Below are positions 28,554 through 37,385 of a stretch of 64,000 bases of DNA, piece after piece. Below the pieces are notes generated by a model. It made no database searches. It was not told the origin of the DNA and saw nothing but the letters and a program-made list of their open reading frames with translations. Position numbers and translations under genes: made by a program. Every line of letters starts with the position of its first letter. Position 1 is the first letter of the stretch. The stretch is from Actinopolyspora mzabensis (GTDB lineage: Bacteria > Actinomycetota > Actinomycetes > Mycobacteriales > Pseudonocardiaceae), in NCBI RefSeq assembly GCF_900101095.1, contig NZ_FNFM01000001.1:372001-436000 (forward strand), in the 5' to 3' direction.

Positions 28554-29420
28554 ATGCCGGTCGTGCCGGAATCCGCTCTGACCTTCGACGCTCCCGTCCA
28601 CGTGGTCGCCGCCGCGCTGCGGCACACCCGCACCGTGACCGGCTTTCTCGGCGCGACGGCGGAACGAGCGTCCGAGGCGGTGGGGGAGCTGTTGCTGGCC
28701 GGTGATCGGTTCCCACTCGCCGTCGGCGCGGACGGCGCGGCCGATGTGGGCGGTGCGGGCGGTGGGAGTGGCGTCATGGGGACGGTGCTGCGTGCGGACG
28801 AGGCGGGGCTGCGGTTACGCCTCGACTCGCCGATGTTCCGGGGCTCGGCTCTGCTGGGGTTCGTCCTGACGGAGCGTGCGACGGGTAACCGCTCCCGTTG
28901 CGAGGTTCACGTGGCAGGGGAAAGCGTTCCGCAGTGGTTGTCCGGGCGAGTGAGTGCCTATCTCGCCGCGGTGCGCGAGCTCGCCTCGGGATGGGCGTCC
29001 GAACCGGTCGTGGTGGGTACCGCGTTGGTCGAGGGCGGGATGCTGCTAGCGCAGCAGCGGCGTTATCCCGCTCATCACGCGGGCAGCTGGGAACTACCCG
29101 GCGGCAGGGTCGAACCGGGTGAGGGCGAGCCGGATGCGGTGGTCCGGGAGTGCCGCGAGGAGCTCGCCACCGAAGTGGTTCCGCTGGAGAGGGTGGGAAC
29201 GGACATTCCGCTGTCGGCGGAGTCCGGGATGCTGCTGCGGGTTTGGCGGGCACGGCTCGCGGTGGGTGCGCACCCACCGGTTCCGGTGGAGCACCGGGCG
29301 CTGCGCTGGATCGGCCTCTCCCGACTGGCGGGATTGGAGTGGCTCGAAGCCGACCGGTTGTTGCTCGACTCGTTGCGGACGATCATGGTTGCCGAGGGCG
29401 GAAAGCATGATTCAAAATAA
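28554..29420 (+). CDS. NUDIX hydrolase with N-terminal SRPBCC-like domain
   Basis: A 288-residue protein in two parts. The C-terminal ~125 residues are a NUDIX hydrolase: the box G-G-R-V-E-P-G-E, then R-E-C-R-E-E-L matches the family consensus, and the part before it (V-V-V-G-T-A-L-V-E) is the first strand of a MutT-like fold. Residues 1-150 look like a separate domain with a ligand-cavity pattern (M-F-R-G-S-A-L-L-G-F-V-L-T, S-G-R-V-S-A-Y-L-A-A-V). The fold assignment is tentative. It follows the kinase gene on the same strand. GTG 28482, with GGAG five bases before it, is a serious alternative start. Confidence 0.75.
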   Translation: MPVVPESALTFDAPVHVVAAALRHTRTVTGFLGATAERASEAVGELLLAGDRFPLAVGADGAADVGGAGGGSGVMGTVLRADEAGLRLRLDSPMFRGSALLGFVLTERATGNRSRCEVHVAGESVPQWLSGRVSAYLAAVRELASGWASEPVVVGTALVEGGMLLAQQRRYPAHHAGSWELPGGRVEPGEGEPDAVVRECREELATEVVPLERVGTDIPLSAESGMLLRVWRARLAVGAHPPVPVEHRALRWIGLSRLAGLEWLEADRLLLDSLRTIMVAEGGKHDSK

Positions 29421-29528
29421 CCCGAAACGGATTTGCGATCAAAATTCGTATTTGTCTGAAATGTTCTTCCGGTTGGTCGAATAGTGTGGCGTCGAACGAT
29501 GTTGCTCGCCTCGATTGTCGCTGGGCGC

Positions 29529-29543
29529 TATCGTGAAAGAATG
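29529..29543 (+). promoter_or_regulatory. -10 element close to the YciI-like start
   Basis: TATCGT at 29529-29534 is separated by six bases (GAAAGA) from ATG 29541, placing the predicted transcript start at the codon. GAAAGA could alternatively act as a weak Shine-Dalgarno if transcription starts further upstream. Confidence 0.4.
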
Positions 29544-29846
29544 TACGTAGTTCTGGTGCATTACACGGCCCCGTTGGCGGATGTGGACGCGCTGTTGCAG
29601 GACCATTCCGAATGGCTGTCCCATCATCAAGACTCCGGAGACTTCGTGGCCTCGGGAAGGCGGCACCCCCGAAACGGTGGAGTGATCATCGCGCGGTCGA
29701 TGTCGCGTGGGCAGCTCGACGCCATCCTGGCGACCGATCCGTTCGTCGTGCACAAGGTGGCCAGGCAGGAGGTGATCGAGTTCCAGGCGCTTCGAACCAT
29801 CCCGGAGCTGGCCGATTACGCCGATCATCTGACCACGGCGGATTAG
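29541..29846 (+). CDS. YciI family protein
   Basis: A 101-residue protein of the YciI fold (dimeric alpha-beta barrel). Landmarks are M-Y-V-V-L-V-H-Y-T, H-S-E-W-L-S-H-H-Q, G-D-F-V-A-S-G-R-R-H-P-R and a final strand V-A-R-Q-E-V-I-E-F. The His and Asp in this fold are thought to be catalytic in relatives, but no reaction is known for this one. ATG 29541 is chosen over an upstream frame extension because the N-terminal strand begins here. The region just before it (29404-29484) is unusually AT-rich. It is convergent with the small basic gene that follows. Confidence 0.85.
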   Translation: MYVVLVHYTAPLADVDALLQDHSEWLSHHQDSGDFVASGRRHPRNGGVIIARSMSRGQLDAILATDPFVVHKVARQEVIEFQALRTIPELADYADHLTTAD

Positions 29847-29867
29847 TGGACGGACCGCCTCGGTTCG

Positions 29868-29889
29868 CGACACCGCTCGCGCGGTGTCG
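29868..29889. terminator. terminator after the YciI-like gene
   Basis: CGACACCGC and GCGGTGTCG form a perfect 9-bp stem around TCGC, 21 bases after the stop codon. It sits between two convergent genes and may be used from both sides. Confidence 0.75.
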
Positions 29890-30060
29890 GGCTCCGGGGT
29901 GGTCGCGGAGTGGGGGACTGGCTCACGTTCCGGATGCGGGGAGTCCGGCCATGGGGGACTCGGTTACCGGGATTCGGTTACCGGTATTCGGGCGTTCGGA
30001 TCCGGATGTCGGAACTGGGGCGCGGGGTGCTCCGCATAGGGGCGTCCTCGAACGAGGACG

Positions 30061-30249
30061 TTATCGCTCGGTCGTTTCGAGGGAAGCTTTCTTCGCCTTC
30101 TTTCGCTGCCTCTTTCGGCTCTTTTCGGCTTCCGCCGCCTTGGACTCCCGGAGTGCTTCGCGTAGTACCACGATCGGGCAGCTTTTGCACGCCGGCTTCG
30201 AGTGACAGCACTTTCGTTTCACCTTGATGGTGTCCTTCTTCTTTCCCAC
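30061..30249 (-). CDS. small basic Cys-cluster protein
   Basis: A 62-residue protein, very rich in Lys and Arg, with a compact cysteine cluster C-C-H-S-K-P-A-C-K-S-C-P at about residues 13-24. The cluster could bind zinc or iron-sulfur; the basic tail (K-R-Q-R-K-K-A-K-K) could bind nucleic acid. The start is GTG at 30247-30249, because AGGAGG lies five bases upstream; a longer frame has no ribosome-binding site. Similar short proteins are common in actinobacteria, and I know no function. It is divergent from typA. Confidence 0.7.
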   Translation of the reverse strand: MGKKKDTIKVKRKCCHSKPACKSCPIVVLREALRESKAAEAEKSRKRQRKKAKKASLETTER

Positions 30250-30536
30250 GTGGTCCTCCTGCGGGGCGGTAGTCAAGGGTGAGGATAGGCGAACCTAACC
30301 CTGCTGGGTCAACCGTTGGCCGATGGTGTCGAGCCACACGACCGAATGACCGCCTCGGTGCACTACCCTGGGGGGAGAAGAAGCAGGCCCCCGGAGGGGG
30401 AGCACGCCGCTGGCGTGTGATCACGAACTCGATTCCCCGGTGGCCACACCCGCCGGTTCCGTCGCGGGCGAACCATCCGGGTGGTTTCCGAAACGAAGCC
30501 GTTACCACGACCCGTACGACAGCCAGGAGTTCCTGC

Positions 30537-32444
30537 GTGTCCGCCACCAGTGTCGCCAGCCCGAACCAGCGCACCCGTACCGATCTGCGCAACATCGCGC
30601 TCGTCGCGCACGTCGACCACGGCAAGACCACCCTGGTGGATGCCATGCTCCGGCAGTCCGGCGCGTTCTCCGAGCGCACCGAACCCGTTGATCGCGTGAT
30701 GGACTCCAACGACCTGGAGCGCGAGAAGGGCATCACGATCCTGTCCAAGAACACCGCGATCCGGCGGGTGACCCCGGAGGGCTCGACGACCATCAACGTC
30801 ATCGACACCCCGGGCCACGCCGACTTCGGCGGTGAGGTGGAACGTGGCCTGTCGATGGTCGACGGCGTCATGCTGCTGGTCGACGCCAGCGAGGGGCCGC
30901 TACCGCAGACCAGGTTCGTGCTGCGCAAAACCCTCGCGGCCGAGCTTCCGGTGATTCTGGTCGTCAACAAGGTGGACCGGCCGGACTCCAGGGTCGCCGA
31001 GGTGGTCGACGAGACCCACGAACTGCTGCTCGAACTGGCAGCCGAGGTAGGTGCCGACGAGTCGGTGCTGGACATCCCCGTCGTCTACGCCTCCGCGAAG
31101 GCGGGGCGCTCCGACATGACCGCCCCGGCGCTGGGCGAGGTACCCGAGAGCGACCTCACACCGCTGTTCAACACCCTGCTCGAGCACGTGCCCGCCCCGA
31201 AGGGGGACCCGCAGGCTCCGCTGCGCGCGCTGGTCACCAACCTCGACGCGTCCTCGTTCCTGGGCAGGATCGGCATGTGCCGGATCCACGCCGGTGAGCT
31301 GCGCAAGGGGCAGACCGTGGGGCTGTGCCGCGAGGACGGCAGCGTGGAGAAGGTGCGGCTGACCGAGCTGATGGTCACCGAGAACCTGGAGCGGGTCAAC
31401 GCCGACTACGCATCGGCCGGAGACCTGGTCGCCATCGCGGGGATTCCCGACATCAACATCGGCGACACCCTCACGGACCCCGAGCAGCCGGATCCGCTGC
31501 CGCGCATCACGGTCGACGCCCCCGCCATCTCGTTGACCATCGGAACCAACACCTCGCCCACCGCGGGACGCAACGGCGGGAGCAAGGTCACCGCCCGTTT
31601 GGTCAAGAACCGCCTGGACTCCGAGCTGGTCGGCAACGTCAGCCTGCGTGTGGTGGACACCGAACGTCCGGACACCTGGGAGGTGCAGGGGCGTGGTGAG
31701 CTGGCCCTGGCCGTGCTGGTGGAGACCATGCGCCGGGAGGGCTTCGAACTCACCGTGGGCAAGCCCGAGGTGGTCACCAAGACCATAGACGGCAAACTGC
31801 ACGAGCCCTTCGAACGCCTCTCCCTGGACATCCCGGAGGACCACCTGGGTGCGGTGACCCAGTTGCTGGCCAGCCGCAAGGGCAAGATGGAGACCATGGA
31901 CGGGCACGGCACCGGCCGGATCAAGCTCGACTACGTGGTGCCCGCGCGCGGACTGATCGGTTTCCGTACCGAGTTCCTCACCGAGACCAGGGGAGCGGGG
32001 ATCGCCAACCACGTCTTCGAGGGCTACTACCCGTGGGCGGGTGAACTGCGCACCCGCAACAGCGGATCGCTCGTGGCCGACCGCGCCGGGCCGGTCACCA
32101 ACTACGCCCTGATGCAGCTCTCCGACCGGGGGACCTTCTTCGTAGAGCCCGGTGACGACGTCTACGAGGGAATGGTCGTGGGGGAGAACCCCAGGGCCGA
32201 GGACCTGGACCTCAACGTCACCAAGGAGAAGAAGCTCACCAACATGCGCTCGGCCGGGTCCGAGGAACTGGAACGGCTCGCCCGCCCGCGCAAGCTGGGT
32301 CTGGAGGAGGCGCTGGAGTTCTGCTCCGCGGACGAGTGCGTAGAGGTCGGGCCCAAGGCGTTGCGCATTCGCAAGGTCACCCTGGACGGCACCCAACGCG
32401 GCAGGGAACGCTCCCGGGCCAAGTCCAGGGACTCGCAGGGCTGA
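30537..32444 (+). CDS. typA: translational GTPase TypA/BipA
   Basis: A 635-residue ribosome-binding GTPase of the EF-G family involved in stress and 50S assembly. G1 is H-V-D-H-G-K-T-T-L, the switch region has E-R-E-K-G-I-T-I, G3 is D-T-P-G-H-A-D-F, G4 is N-K-V-D, and G5 follows as S-A-K. The C-terminal domain ends in the TypA-typical G-L-E-E-A-L-E-F then E-C-V-E-V. GTG 30537 follows CAGGAG. Length fits the family exactly. It marks the left end of the backbone shared in order with M. tuberculosis (Rv1165). Confidence 0.97.
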   Translation: MSATSVASPNQRTRTDLRNIALVAHVDHGKTTLVDAMLRQSGAFSERTEPVDRVMDSNDLEREKGITILSKNTAIRRVTPEGSTTINVIDTPGHADFGGEVERGLSMVDGVMLLVDASEGPLPQTRFVLRKTLAAELPVILVVNKVDRPDSRVAEVVDETHELLLELAAEVGADESVLDIPVVYASAKAGRSDMTAPALGEVPESDLTPLFNTLLEHVPAPKGDPQAPLRALVTNLDASSFLGRIGMCRIHAGELRKGQTVGLCREDGSVEKVRLTELMVTENLERVNADYASAGDLVAIAGIPDINIGDTLTDPEQPDPLPRITVDAPAISLTIGTNTSPTAGRNGGSKVTARLVKNRLDSELVGNVSLRVVDTERPDTWEVQGRGELALAVLVETMRREGFELTVGKPEVVTKTIDGKLHEPFERLSLDIPEDHLGAVTQLLASRKGKMETMDGHGTGRIKLDYVVPARGLIGFRTEFLTETRGAGIANHVFEGYYPWAGELRTRNSGSLVADRAGPVTNYALMQLSDRGTFFVEPGDDVYEGMVVGENPRAEDLDLNVTKEKKLTNMRSAGSEELERLARPRKLGLEEALEFCSADECVEVGPKALRIRKVTLDGTQRGRERSRAKSRDSQG

Positions 32445-32679
32445 CCGAGCGCCGCTTCGCGCCGGAACCCGGTCTTTCGGCGGTGGCCGGCAGGGGATAC
32501 CGCTCCCGTGCCGGCCATTTCGCGGAGTCGCCCGGTGGAACCGGTTCGGAATGTGGCATGGTCGTGTCCGTTCGGAACCACGTGACGACGGGGCGGCGGG
32601 TAGAACCACGCCGCCCGATACGGGGGGCGTCCGCGAAGGGCGTGGTTCCGGCCGGATCCGCAACGGAGGTTCGTCCAGC

Positions 32680-34428
32680 GTGTACCGAACTCGGCGTCGT
32701 GTGCTTCCCGTCGTTTCACTGCTGTTGGTCTCGTTGACCGTGCTCGCGGGTTGCACGAACGCGCCGCCACCGCCGCTGGTCGAGTCGACCTCGCCCACCC
32801 CCAGCTCCGACCTCCCGACCGAACCGCCCAAACCCAAGGTCGTGGTGGCGAGCGTCGACGAACTGCGCGGCGGTTTCAACCCGCACGTATTGGCCGACCA
32901 GTCGCCGGTCACCGACGCCCTGGCCGAGCTCATGCTCCCCTCGGTGTTCGTACCCGGCAAGAACGGCGAGCGGGTGCTCAACGAGACGTTGATGAAATCG
33001 GCCGAGGTGGTCGAGGACACCGAGAAGTTTACCGTGCGCTACCGGATTCGCACCGCGGCCGGCTGGTCGGACGGTGCGCCGCTCGCGGCCGAGGACTTCG
33101 TCTACCTCTGGGAACAGCTCCGCAGTCAACCCGGTGTGATCAACCCGGTGGGGTACCGACTGATCTCGAACGTGGAGTCCCGCCAGGGCGGGAAAACCGT
33201 GCGGGTCACCTTCGACGAGCCCTATCCGGGCTGGAAATCGCTGTTCGACCATCTGTTGCCCGCGCACCTGCTCAAGGACGCCCCCGGCGGGTGGGCGGAC
33301 ACCCTGGACTACGGCTACCCCGCTTCCGGCGGGCCGTTCGCCATACGCACGTTCGACCTCGACCGTGGCGAGGTCGTGCTGATGCGCAACGAGCGCTACT
33401 GGGGCGATCCCGCCCGGTCCAACCGCATCGTGCTGCGCAAGGCGGCGCGTGCCGAGAACATGACCGCACTGCGCAGTGGGAACGTGCAGGTGGGGATGTT
33501 CTCGGCCGACTCCGCCACGATGGAGGCGCTGCGCGCTCTCGGTGAGGACGTCCAGCTGACCACGATGCCCCTTCCGGTGACCAACACACTGTTGCTGCGG
33601 CCGAACAGCCCACAGCTCGAAGACGTCCGGGTACGCCGAGCCGTGTTGGCCGCGCTGGATCGGCAGGAGCTGATCGACACCGGAACCGGTGGCGGCCCCG
33701 CCGCGAACCTTCCCGCGCACGCCCAGGTGCTGGCCCCCTCCCAACCCGGCTACGTTCCCACCGAACCCTCCGGCGAGGCCACGGAAGGTCCCGCGCCGAA
33801 ACGCGTCGAGCAGCTGCTCACCGAAGCGGGATACCAGCACAGCGGTGGTAGCTGGATGCGGAACGGCTCACCGTTGAACCTGGTCATCGCCGCCCAGTTC
33901 CGGGAGGACTCCCACGAGGCGATCGCCAACTCCGTCGCGGAACAGCTCAACGAGCAGGACATCCAGACCACCGTCGTCACCCCCAAAGGTGATGAGCTCT
34001 ACCGCACCATGCTCACCACGGACCCCGGTGTGCAGGACCCGCCGAGCTCCGCCGGTATCGACCTCGCGGTCGTCTCCCGGCCGGTGAACACCGACCCCGC
34101 CGCCACCATGGCCGCACAGTGGGGTTGTCCCGCGGTCGATCCCGACACGGGACGGACGAGCCGGTTCAACATGGTCGGTTTCTGCGACCAGCTGCTGCAG
34201 CCGACGATCGAGGCGGCCACGACCGGCGAGGTTCCCTTCCGGCGCGCCTCCGGGCGGGTGGAGCCCGTGCTGTGGTCCGCGGCGGTCGCACTGCCGCTCT
34301 ACCAGGAAGCGCAGGTGCTGGCCGTGCGCCGCGAGGTCAGCGGAGTACACGACGGTCCCGGCTTCGCCGGTCCGTTCAGCAGTGCGGGCGAATGGGTGGG
34401 AGCACCCGGTGAGAGCTACGACTGGTGA
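32680..34428 (+). CDS. lpqW: LpqW-like substrate-binding lipoprotein
   Basis: A 582-residue lipoprotein with the peptide-transporter substrate-binding fold (SBP family 5). Signal: Y-R-T-R-R-R, a hydrophobic core and lipobox L-A-G-C at residues 22-25, then a Pro-rich linker. Core motifs include W-S-D-G-A-P-L-A-A-E-D-F, Y-P-A-S-G-G-P-F and V-R-R-A-V-L-A-A-L-D. The position right after typA and before mshB matches M. tuberculosis lpqW (Rv1166), which controls phosphatidylinositol mannoside and lipoarabinomannan flux rather than peptide uptake. The assignment as LpqW rests mainly on synteny. No permease or ATPase is adjacent. GTG 32680 follows GGAGG. Confidence 0.8.
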   Translation: MYRTRRRVLPVVSLLLVSLTVLAGCTNAPPPPLVESTSPTPSSDLPTEPPKPKVVVASVDELRGGFNPHVLADQSPVTDALAELMLPSVFVPGKNGERVLNETLMKSAEVVEDTEKFTVRYRIRTAAGWSDGAPLAAEDFVYLWEQLRSQPGVINPVGYRLISNVESRQGGKTVRVTFDEPYPGWKSLFDHLLPAHLLKDAPGGWADTLDYGYPASGGPFAIRTFDLDRGEVVLMRNERYWGDPARSNRIVLRKAARAENMTALRSGNVQVGMFSADSATMEALRALGEDVQLTTMPLPVTNTLLLRPNSPQLEDVRVRRAVLAALDRQELIDTGTGGGPAANLPAHAQVLAPSQPGYVPTEPSGEATEGPAPKRVEQLLTEAGYQHSGGSWMRNGSPLNLVIAAQFREDSHEAIANSVAEQLNEQDIQTTVVTPKGDELYRTMLTTDPGVQDPPSSAGIDLAVVSRPVNTDPAATMAAQWGCPAVDPDTGRTSRFNMVGFCDQLLQPTIEAATTGEVPFRRASGRVEPVLWSAAVALPLYQEAQVLAVRREVSGVHDGPGFAGPFSSAGEWVGAPGESYDW

Positions 34429-34477
34429 TCCCCTGATCGAAGTTCGCCGGGTCGGCTTGGTGGGTCGCTCGCCAGGC

Positions 34478-34600
34478 GGGACCTCCCGGCCGGCTCCCGC
34501 TCCGGCAGGCCCGGCATCGGGTGGGTGCCACACCACGTCGGGCCTCCCTCGCGAGAGGGCGACGCGGGAGAACCCGCGGATGGTCGGGCAGGCGTGGGCC
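34478..34600 (+). repeat. dispersed ~130-bp element, copy 1 (diverged)
   Basis: This stretch between the lpqW-like gene and the next gene aligns with 56186-56320. Matching blocks include GGCTCNCGCTCCGG, CATCGGGTNGGT, ACGTCGGGCCT, CCTCGCGAGAG and GAGAACCCGCGG. The whole 34429-34775 gap otherwise holds no gene that I can see. Confidence 0.65.
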
Positions 34601-34775
34601 TTTTCGGGAAGCTCCAGCTCCGGGGAGCCCTTCGCTCATCGACAACGCGGCGGGAAAGCATCAGCGAGCCTCGGTTGATCCCCTCGGGTCCGGCGTCGCC
34701 CGCAAACCCGGTGGTCCCGCACGGCCCGGTCGGTTAGGTTGACCGGGATCGTCACGCCGAAGGGAGCGAATCGTC

Positions 34776-36002
34776 TTGGCCGCAGTGATCGCGGGTTCGG
34801 ATCCGCACGACGCCGAAAACCCCTCCGGCGCTCCCGTACTCCTCGGATTGCGCTGCGTCCGGTGCGGCGCCCGCGGCGAACCGCGCGAGGACACCGAGGG
34901 CTGCCCGGACTGCCGGGCCGAGGGTGTGCCCGCCGCGATGCTGGCCGAGCACGATCTCACCGGAGTGGACGGTGTCGAACTGGCACGTCGCTGGGCGGCG
35001 AGGCGTGAGGGCATGTGGTCCTACCGCGAGTTGCTGCCGGTGGCTCGTGAACACGCGGTGACCCTGCGGGAGGGCGGTACACCCCTCGTCCCGCTGGCGG
35101 CGGGAGCGCACGAGGGCAGCCACCGCATGCTGCTCAAGGACGAGCGCCGCAACCCCACCGGCAGTTTCAAGGACCGGTTCTACAGCGCCGCCGTCTCCCG
35201 CGCCGCACAACACGGCTACGGCACGGTGGCGTTGGCCTCCAGCGGCAACGCCGGGGTCTCGGCCGCCGCCTACGCCGCCTTGGCGGGACTGGACTGCGTC
35301 GTGGTAACCGCGCCCGGCATTCCCGACGTGTGGCGCGGCCTCATCGAGCTGCACGGCGGTCGAGTGCTCCGGGCCGCCGACGTCGACCAGCGGTGGGAGC
35401 TGCTTCGCGACAGGGCCGCGGCGGAGGGCTGGGCGGTACTCACCAACACCTCGACGGTCCCGGTCGCCAGTCACTGGGCAGGAATCGAGGGCTACAAGAC
35501 GATGGCCCACGAGATCGTCGAGGAACTCGGCGACTCGCCCGAGGCGGTGGTCGTGCCCGTCTCCCGGGGAGACGGTTTCGCCGGACTGTGGTCGGGGTTC
35601 CGGGAGCTGCACGCACTGGGCATCGTCCGACGCACGCCCCGCATGATCGCCGCGGAGCGCTACCCCTCGTTGTCCACCGCGTTGCGGCAGGACCTGCAGC
35701 TGCCGCCCGAACAGTCGGTCGAGCCCGGCAGTCTCGCCTCGTCGATCGGCAATCCGCAGGGCACGGTCATGTCGCTGCGAGTGCTGCGCGAGTCCGGAGG
35801 CACGGCGGTCGCCTGCTCCGAGACGGAGCTCCGCACCGCCACCGATCGACTCGCCGCGGCGGGTGTCGCGGCCGAGATCAGCTCCTCGGCTCCGCTGGTG
35901 GCCGCCGATCGCCTGTGGCGCGAGGGCGAGTTCTCCCCCGAGGATCGGGTGGTGAGCCTGATCACTTCGCACGCCTCGCACCAGCCCGCCACCCTGCCCT
36001 GA
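34776..36002 (+). CDS. threonine synthase-like PLP enzyme
   Basis: A 408-residue fold-type II PLP enzyme. The N-terminus has a zinc-ribbon pattern C-V-R-C and C-P-D-C (about residues 27-52). The catalytic Lys is in N-P-T-G-S-F-K-D-R near residue 133, and the phosphate loop S-S-G-N-A-G-V-S follows. These match threonine synthases and their paralogues (threonine or diaminopropionate ammonia-lyase-like), so the reaction is not certain. TTG at 34776 follows AGGGAG. It is a single gene before mshB. Confidence 0.82.
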   Translation: MAAVIAGSDPHDAENPSGAPVLLGLRCVRCGARGEPREDTEGCPDCRAEGVPAAMLAEHDLTGVDGVELARRWAARREGMWSYRELLPVAREHAVTLREGGTPLVPLAAGAHEGSHRMLLKDERRNPTGSFKDRFYSAAVSRAAQHGYGTVALASSGNAGVSAAAYAALAGLDCVVVTAPGIPDVWRGLIELHGGRVLRAADVDQRWELLRDRAAAEGWAVLTNTSTVPVASHWAGIEGYKTMAHEIVEELGDSPEAVVVPVSRGDGFAGLWSGFRELHALGIVRRTPRMIAAERYPSLSTALRQDLQLPPEQSVEPGSLASSIGNPQGTVMSLRVLRESGGTAVACSETELRTATDRLAAAGVAAEISSSAPLVAADRLWREGEFSPEDRVVSLITSHASHQPATLP

Positions 36003-36061
36003 GCTGTCCCGGAGTGAGTGAGTCGGCGGCCGGTTGCCTCCGGTGGGGCGCCGCGGAGTCC

Positions 36062-36076
36062 TAACCTGGAGCGGTG
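36062..36076 (+). promoter_or_regulatory. -10 element, possible leaderless mshB start
   Basis: TAACCT at 36062-36067 is separated by exactly six bases from the GTG start of mshB. No -35 hexamer was found at 17 bases. GGAGCG in the gap could be a weak Shine-Dalgarno if the true transcript begins earlier. Confidence 0.35.
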
Positions 36077-37009
36077 ACATCGACGACTGAACCGAGTCTG
36101 CTGCTGGTGCACGCGCACCCGGACGACGAGACACTCTGGACCGGCGGCACCATCGCCCGCTACGCCGCCGCCGGAGTGCGGGTGACCCTGGTCACCTGCA
36201 CGTTGGGCGAGGAGGGCGAGGTCATTCCCGAAGAGCTGCGCGGGTTGGACTCCGACGGGGCCGATCAGCTCGGCGGTTACCGCATCGGCGAACTGCGTCG
36301 GGCCTGCGCCTTGCTGGGCGTCACCGAGCAGCGTTTCCTCGGCGGGATCGGGCGTTGGCGCGACTCCGGGATGGTGTGGCAGGAACACGGCAAGACCGCC
36401 ACCGCGGGGCCGCGAAGCCACCCCCGCTCGCTGGTGGCGGGCGATCCTGCCGAGCAGACCGCCCAGCTGGAAGCCGTGCTGCGCGAGGTCCGCCCCCAGG
36501 TGGTGATCACCTACGCTTCGGACGGCGGGTACGGCCACCCGGACCACGTGCGGGCGCACGAGCTGACCGTGGCGGCCACCCGACGGGTGCCCGAGGTGCG
36601 CAGGCTGTGCTACGCCGTCCGGTCCGTGGCCGATCTCCGCGCGGGGCTGGAACGGCTCGGCGAGTCCTCCGACGTGCCGTTCCCGCTGCCCGACGCCGCG
36701 GAACTACCGGCCGTGGAGCCCGACGAGATCACCACCTCGATCGATGTCGCGGAACAGCTACCCGCCAAACTCGCGGCGTTGCGGGCGCACCGCACCCAGG
36801 TGCGGGTCTGGACCGGTGACTCGTCCGATGGGGGCGGAACGGCTGCCTACGCGTTGTCCAACGGGATCGGCCAGCCGGTGTCGAGCACCGAGTACTACAC
36901 ACTGGGCAGCGGCGACGAGGTGGCACCGAGCTCGGATCTGTTCGCCGGGCTGGCCACGCTCTCCGAGCACCCCGCGACCTCCGAACAGGCGGGAAGTCAT
37001 GACGAGTGA
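36074..37009 (+). CDS. mshB: mycothiol biosynthesis deacetylase
   Basis: A 311-residue PIG-L/LmbE-type zinc deacetylase that removes acetyl from GlcNAc-inositol in mycothiol synthesis. The zinc motif A-H-P-D-D-E (His15, Asp18; catalytic Asp17) and second ligand G-H-P-D-H are seen. R-W-R-D-S-G-M is the substrate-loop motif characteristic of MshB. GTG 36074 follows a TAACCT -10-like element by six bases. It overlaps the next gene by 11 bases. Position after typA-lpqW matches M. tuberculosis (Rv1170). Mycothiol is the main actinobacterial low-molecular-weight thiol. Confidence 0.95.
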   Translation: MTSTTEPSLLLVHAHPDDETLWTGGTIARYAAAGVRVTLVTCTLGEEGEVIPEELRGLDSDGADQLGGYRIGELRRACALLGVTEQRFLGGIGRWRDSGMVWQEHGKTATAGPRSHPRSLVAGDPAEQTAQLEAVLREVRPQVVITYASDGGYGHPDHVRAHELTVAATRRVPEVRRLCYAVRSVADLRAGLERLGESSDVPFPLPDAAELPAVEPDEITTSIDVAEQLPAKLAALRAHRTQVRVWTGDSSDGGGTAAYALSNGIGQPVSSTEYYTLGSGDEVAPSSDLFAGLATLSEHPATSEQAGSHDE

Positions 37010-37385
37010 GCACACCACGAAACAGCCGGAGCACGGCCTGATCGCACTGCTGGCGCTGGACGCGCTGCTGCTCGCGATCGTCGAACTGTTCTTCTTGCCC
37101 TCCTACCTGGGGCCCGTGCAGTTCCCGATAACCGCTGCCGTGGCGGCCGTGACCAACCCGCTGCTGGTGGCGGTGGCGGCCAAGAGCACCACGAACGGTG
37201 CGGCCTGCTGGGCGCCGGTGCTGGTGTGGTTTCTCACCGTGTTCGTGCTGGGCGTGTTCGGCCCGGGCGGGGACGTGCTGCTGCCAGCGCAGGACTGGCG
37301 CACCTATCTGCTGATCGCGGCCGGGGTGCTGCCCGCCGCGGCCATGATCGGCCTCGTGCGGAACGCTCCGCCGGGTGCGAGGTGA
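36999..37385 (+). CDS. small membrane protein of the mshB locus
   Basis: A 128-residue protein with about four hydrophobic helices (starting L-I-A-L-L-A-L-D-A-L-L-L-A-I-V) and short polar ends. Its ATG lies inside the 3' end of mshB behind GGGAAG, so expression is coupled. Its position matches the small membrane gene after mshB in mycobacteria (Rv1171) and similar DUF6113-like genes in Streptomyces; that correspondence is from memory. Function unknown; a link with mycothiol is only by position. Confidence 0.75.
   Translation: MTSEHTTKQPEHGLIALLALDALLLAIVELFFLPSYLGPVQFPITAAVAAVTNPLLVAVAAKSTTNGAACWAPVLVWFLTVFVLGVFGPGGDVLLPAQDWRTYLLIAAGVLPAAAMIGLVRNAPPGAR

Noticed and set aside
29407-29484. Possible 25-residue peptide starting M-I-Q-N-N-P-K-R
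   Set aside because: It overlaps the NUDIX 3' end, has no Shine-Dalgarno and lies in the AT-rich patch, where chance frames begin easily.
30900-33020. Long minus-strand frame over typA and the lpqW-like gene
   Set aside because: Covers parts of two clear plus-strand genes and shows no domain; a GC-rich shadow.
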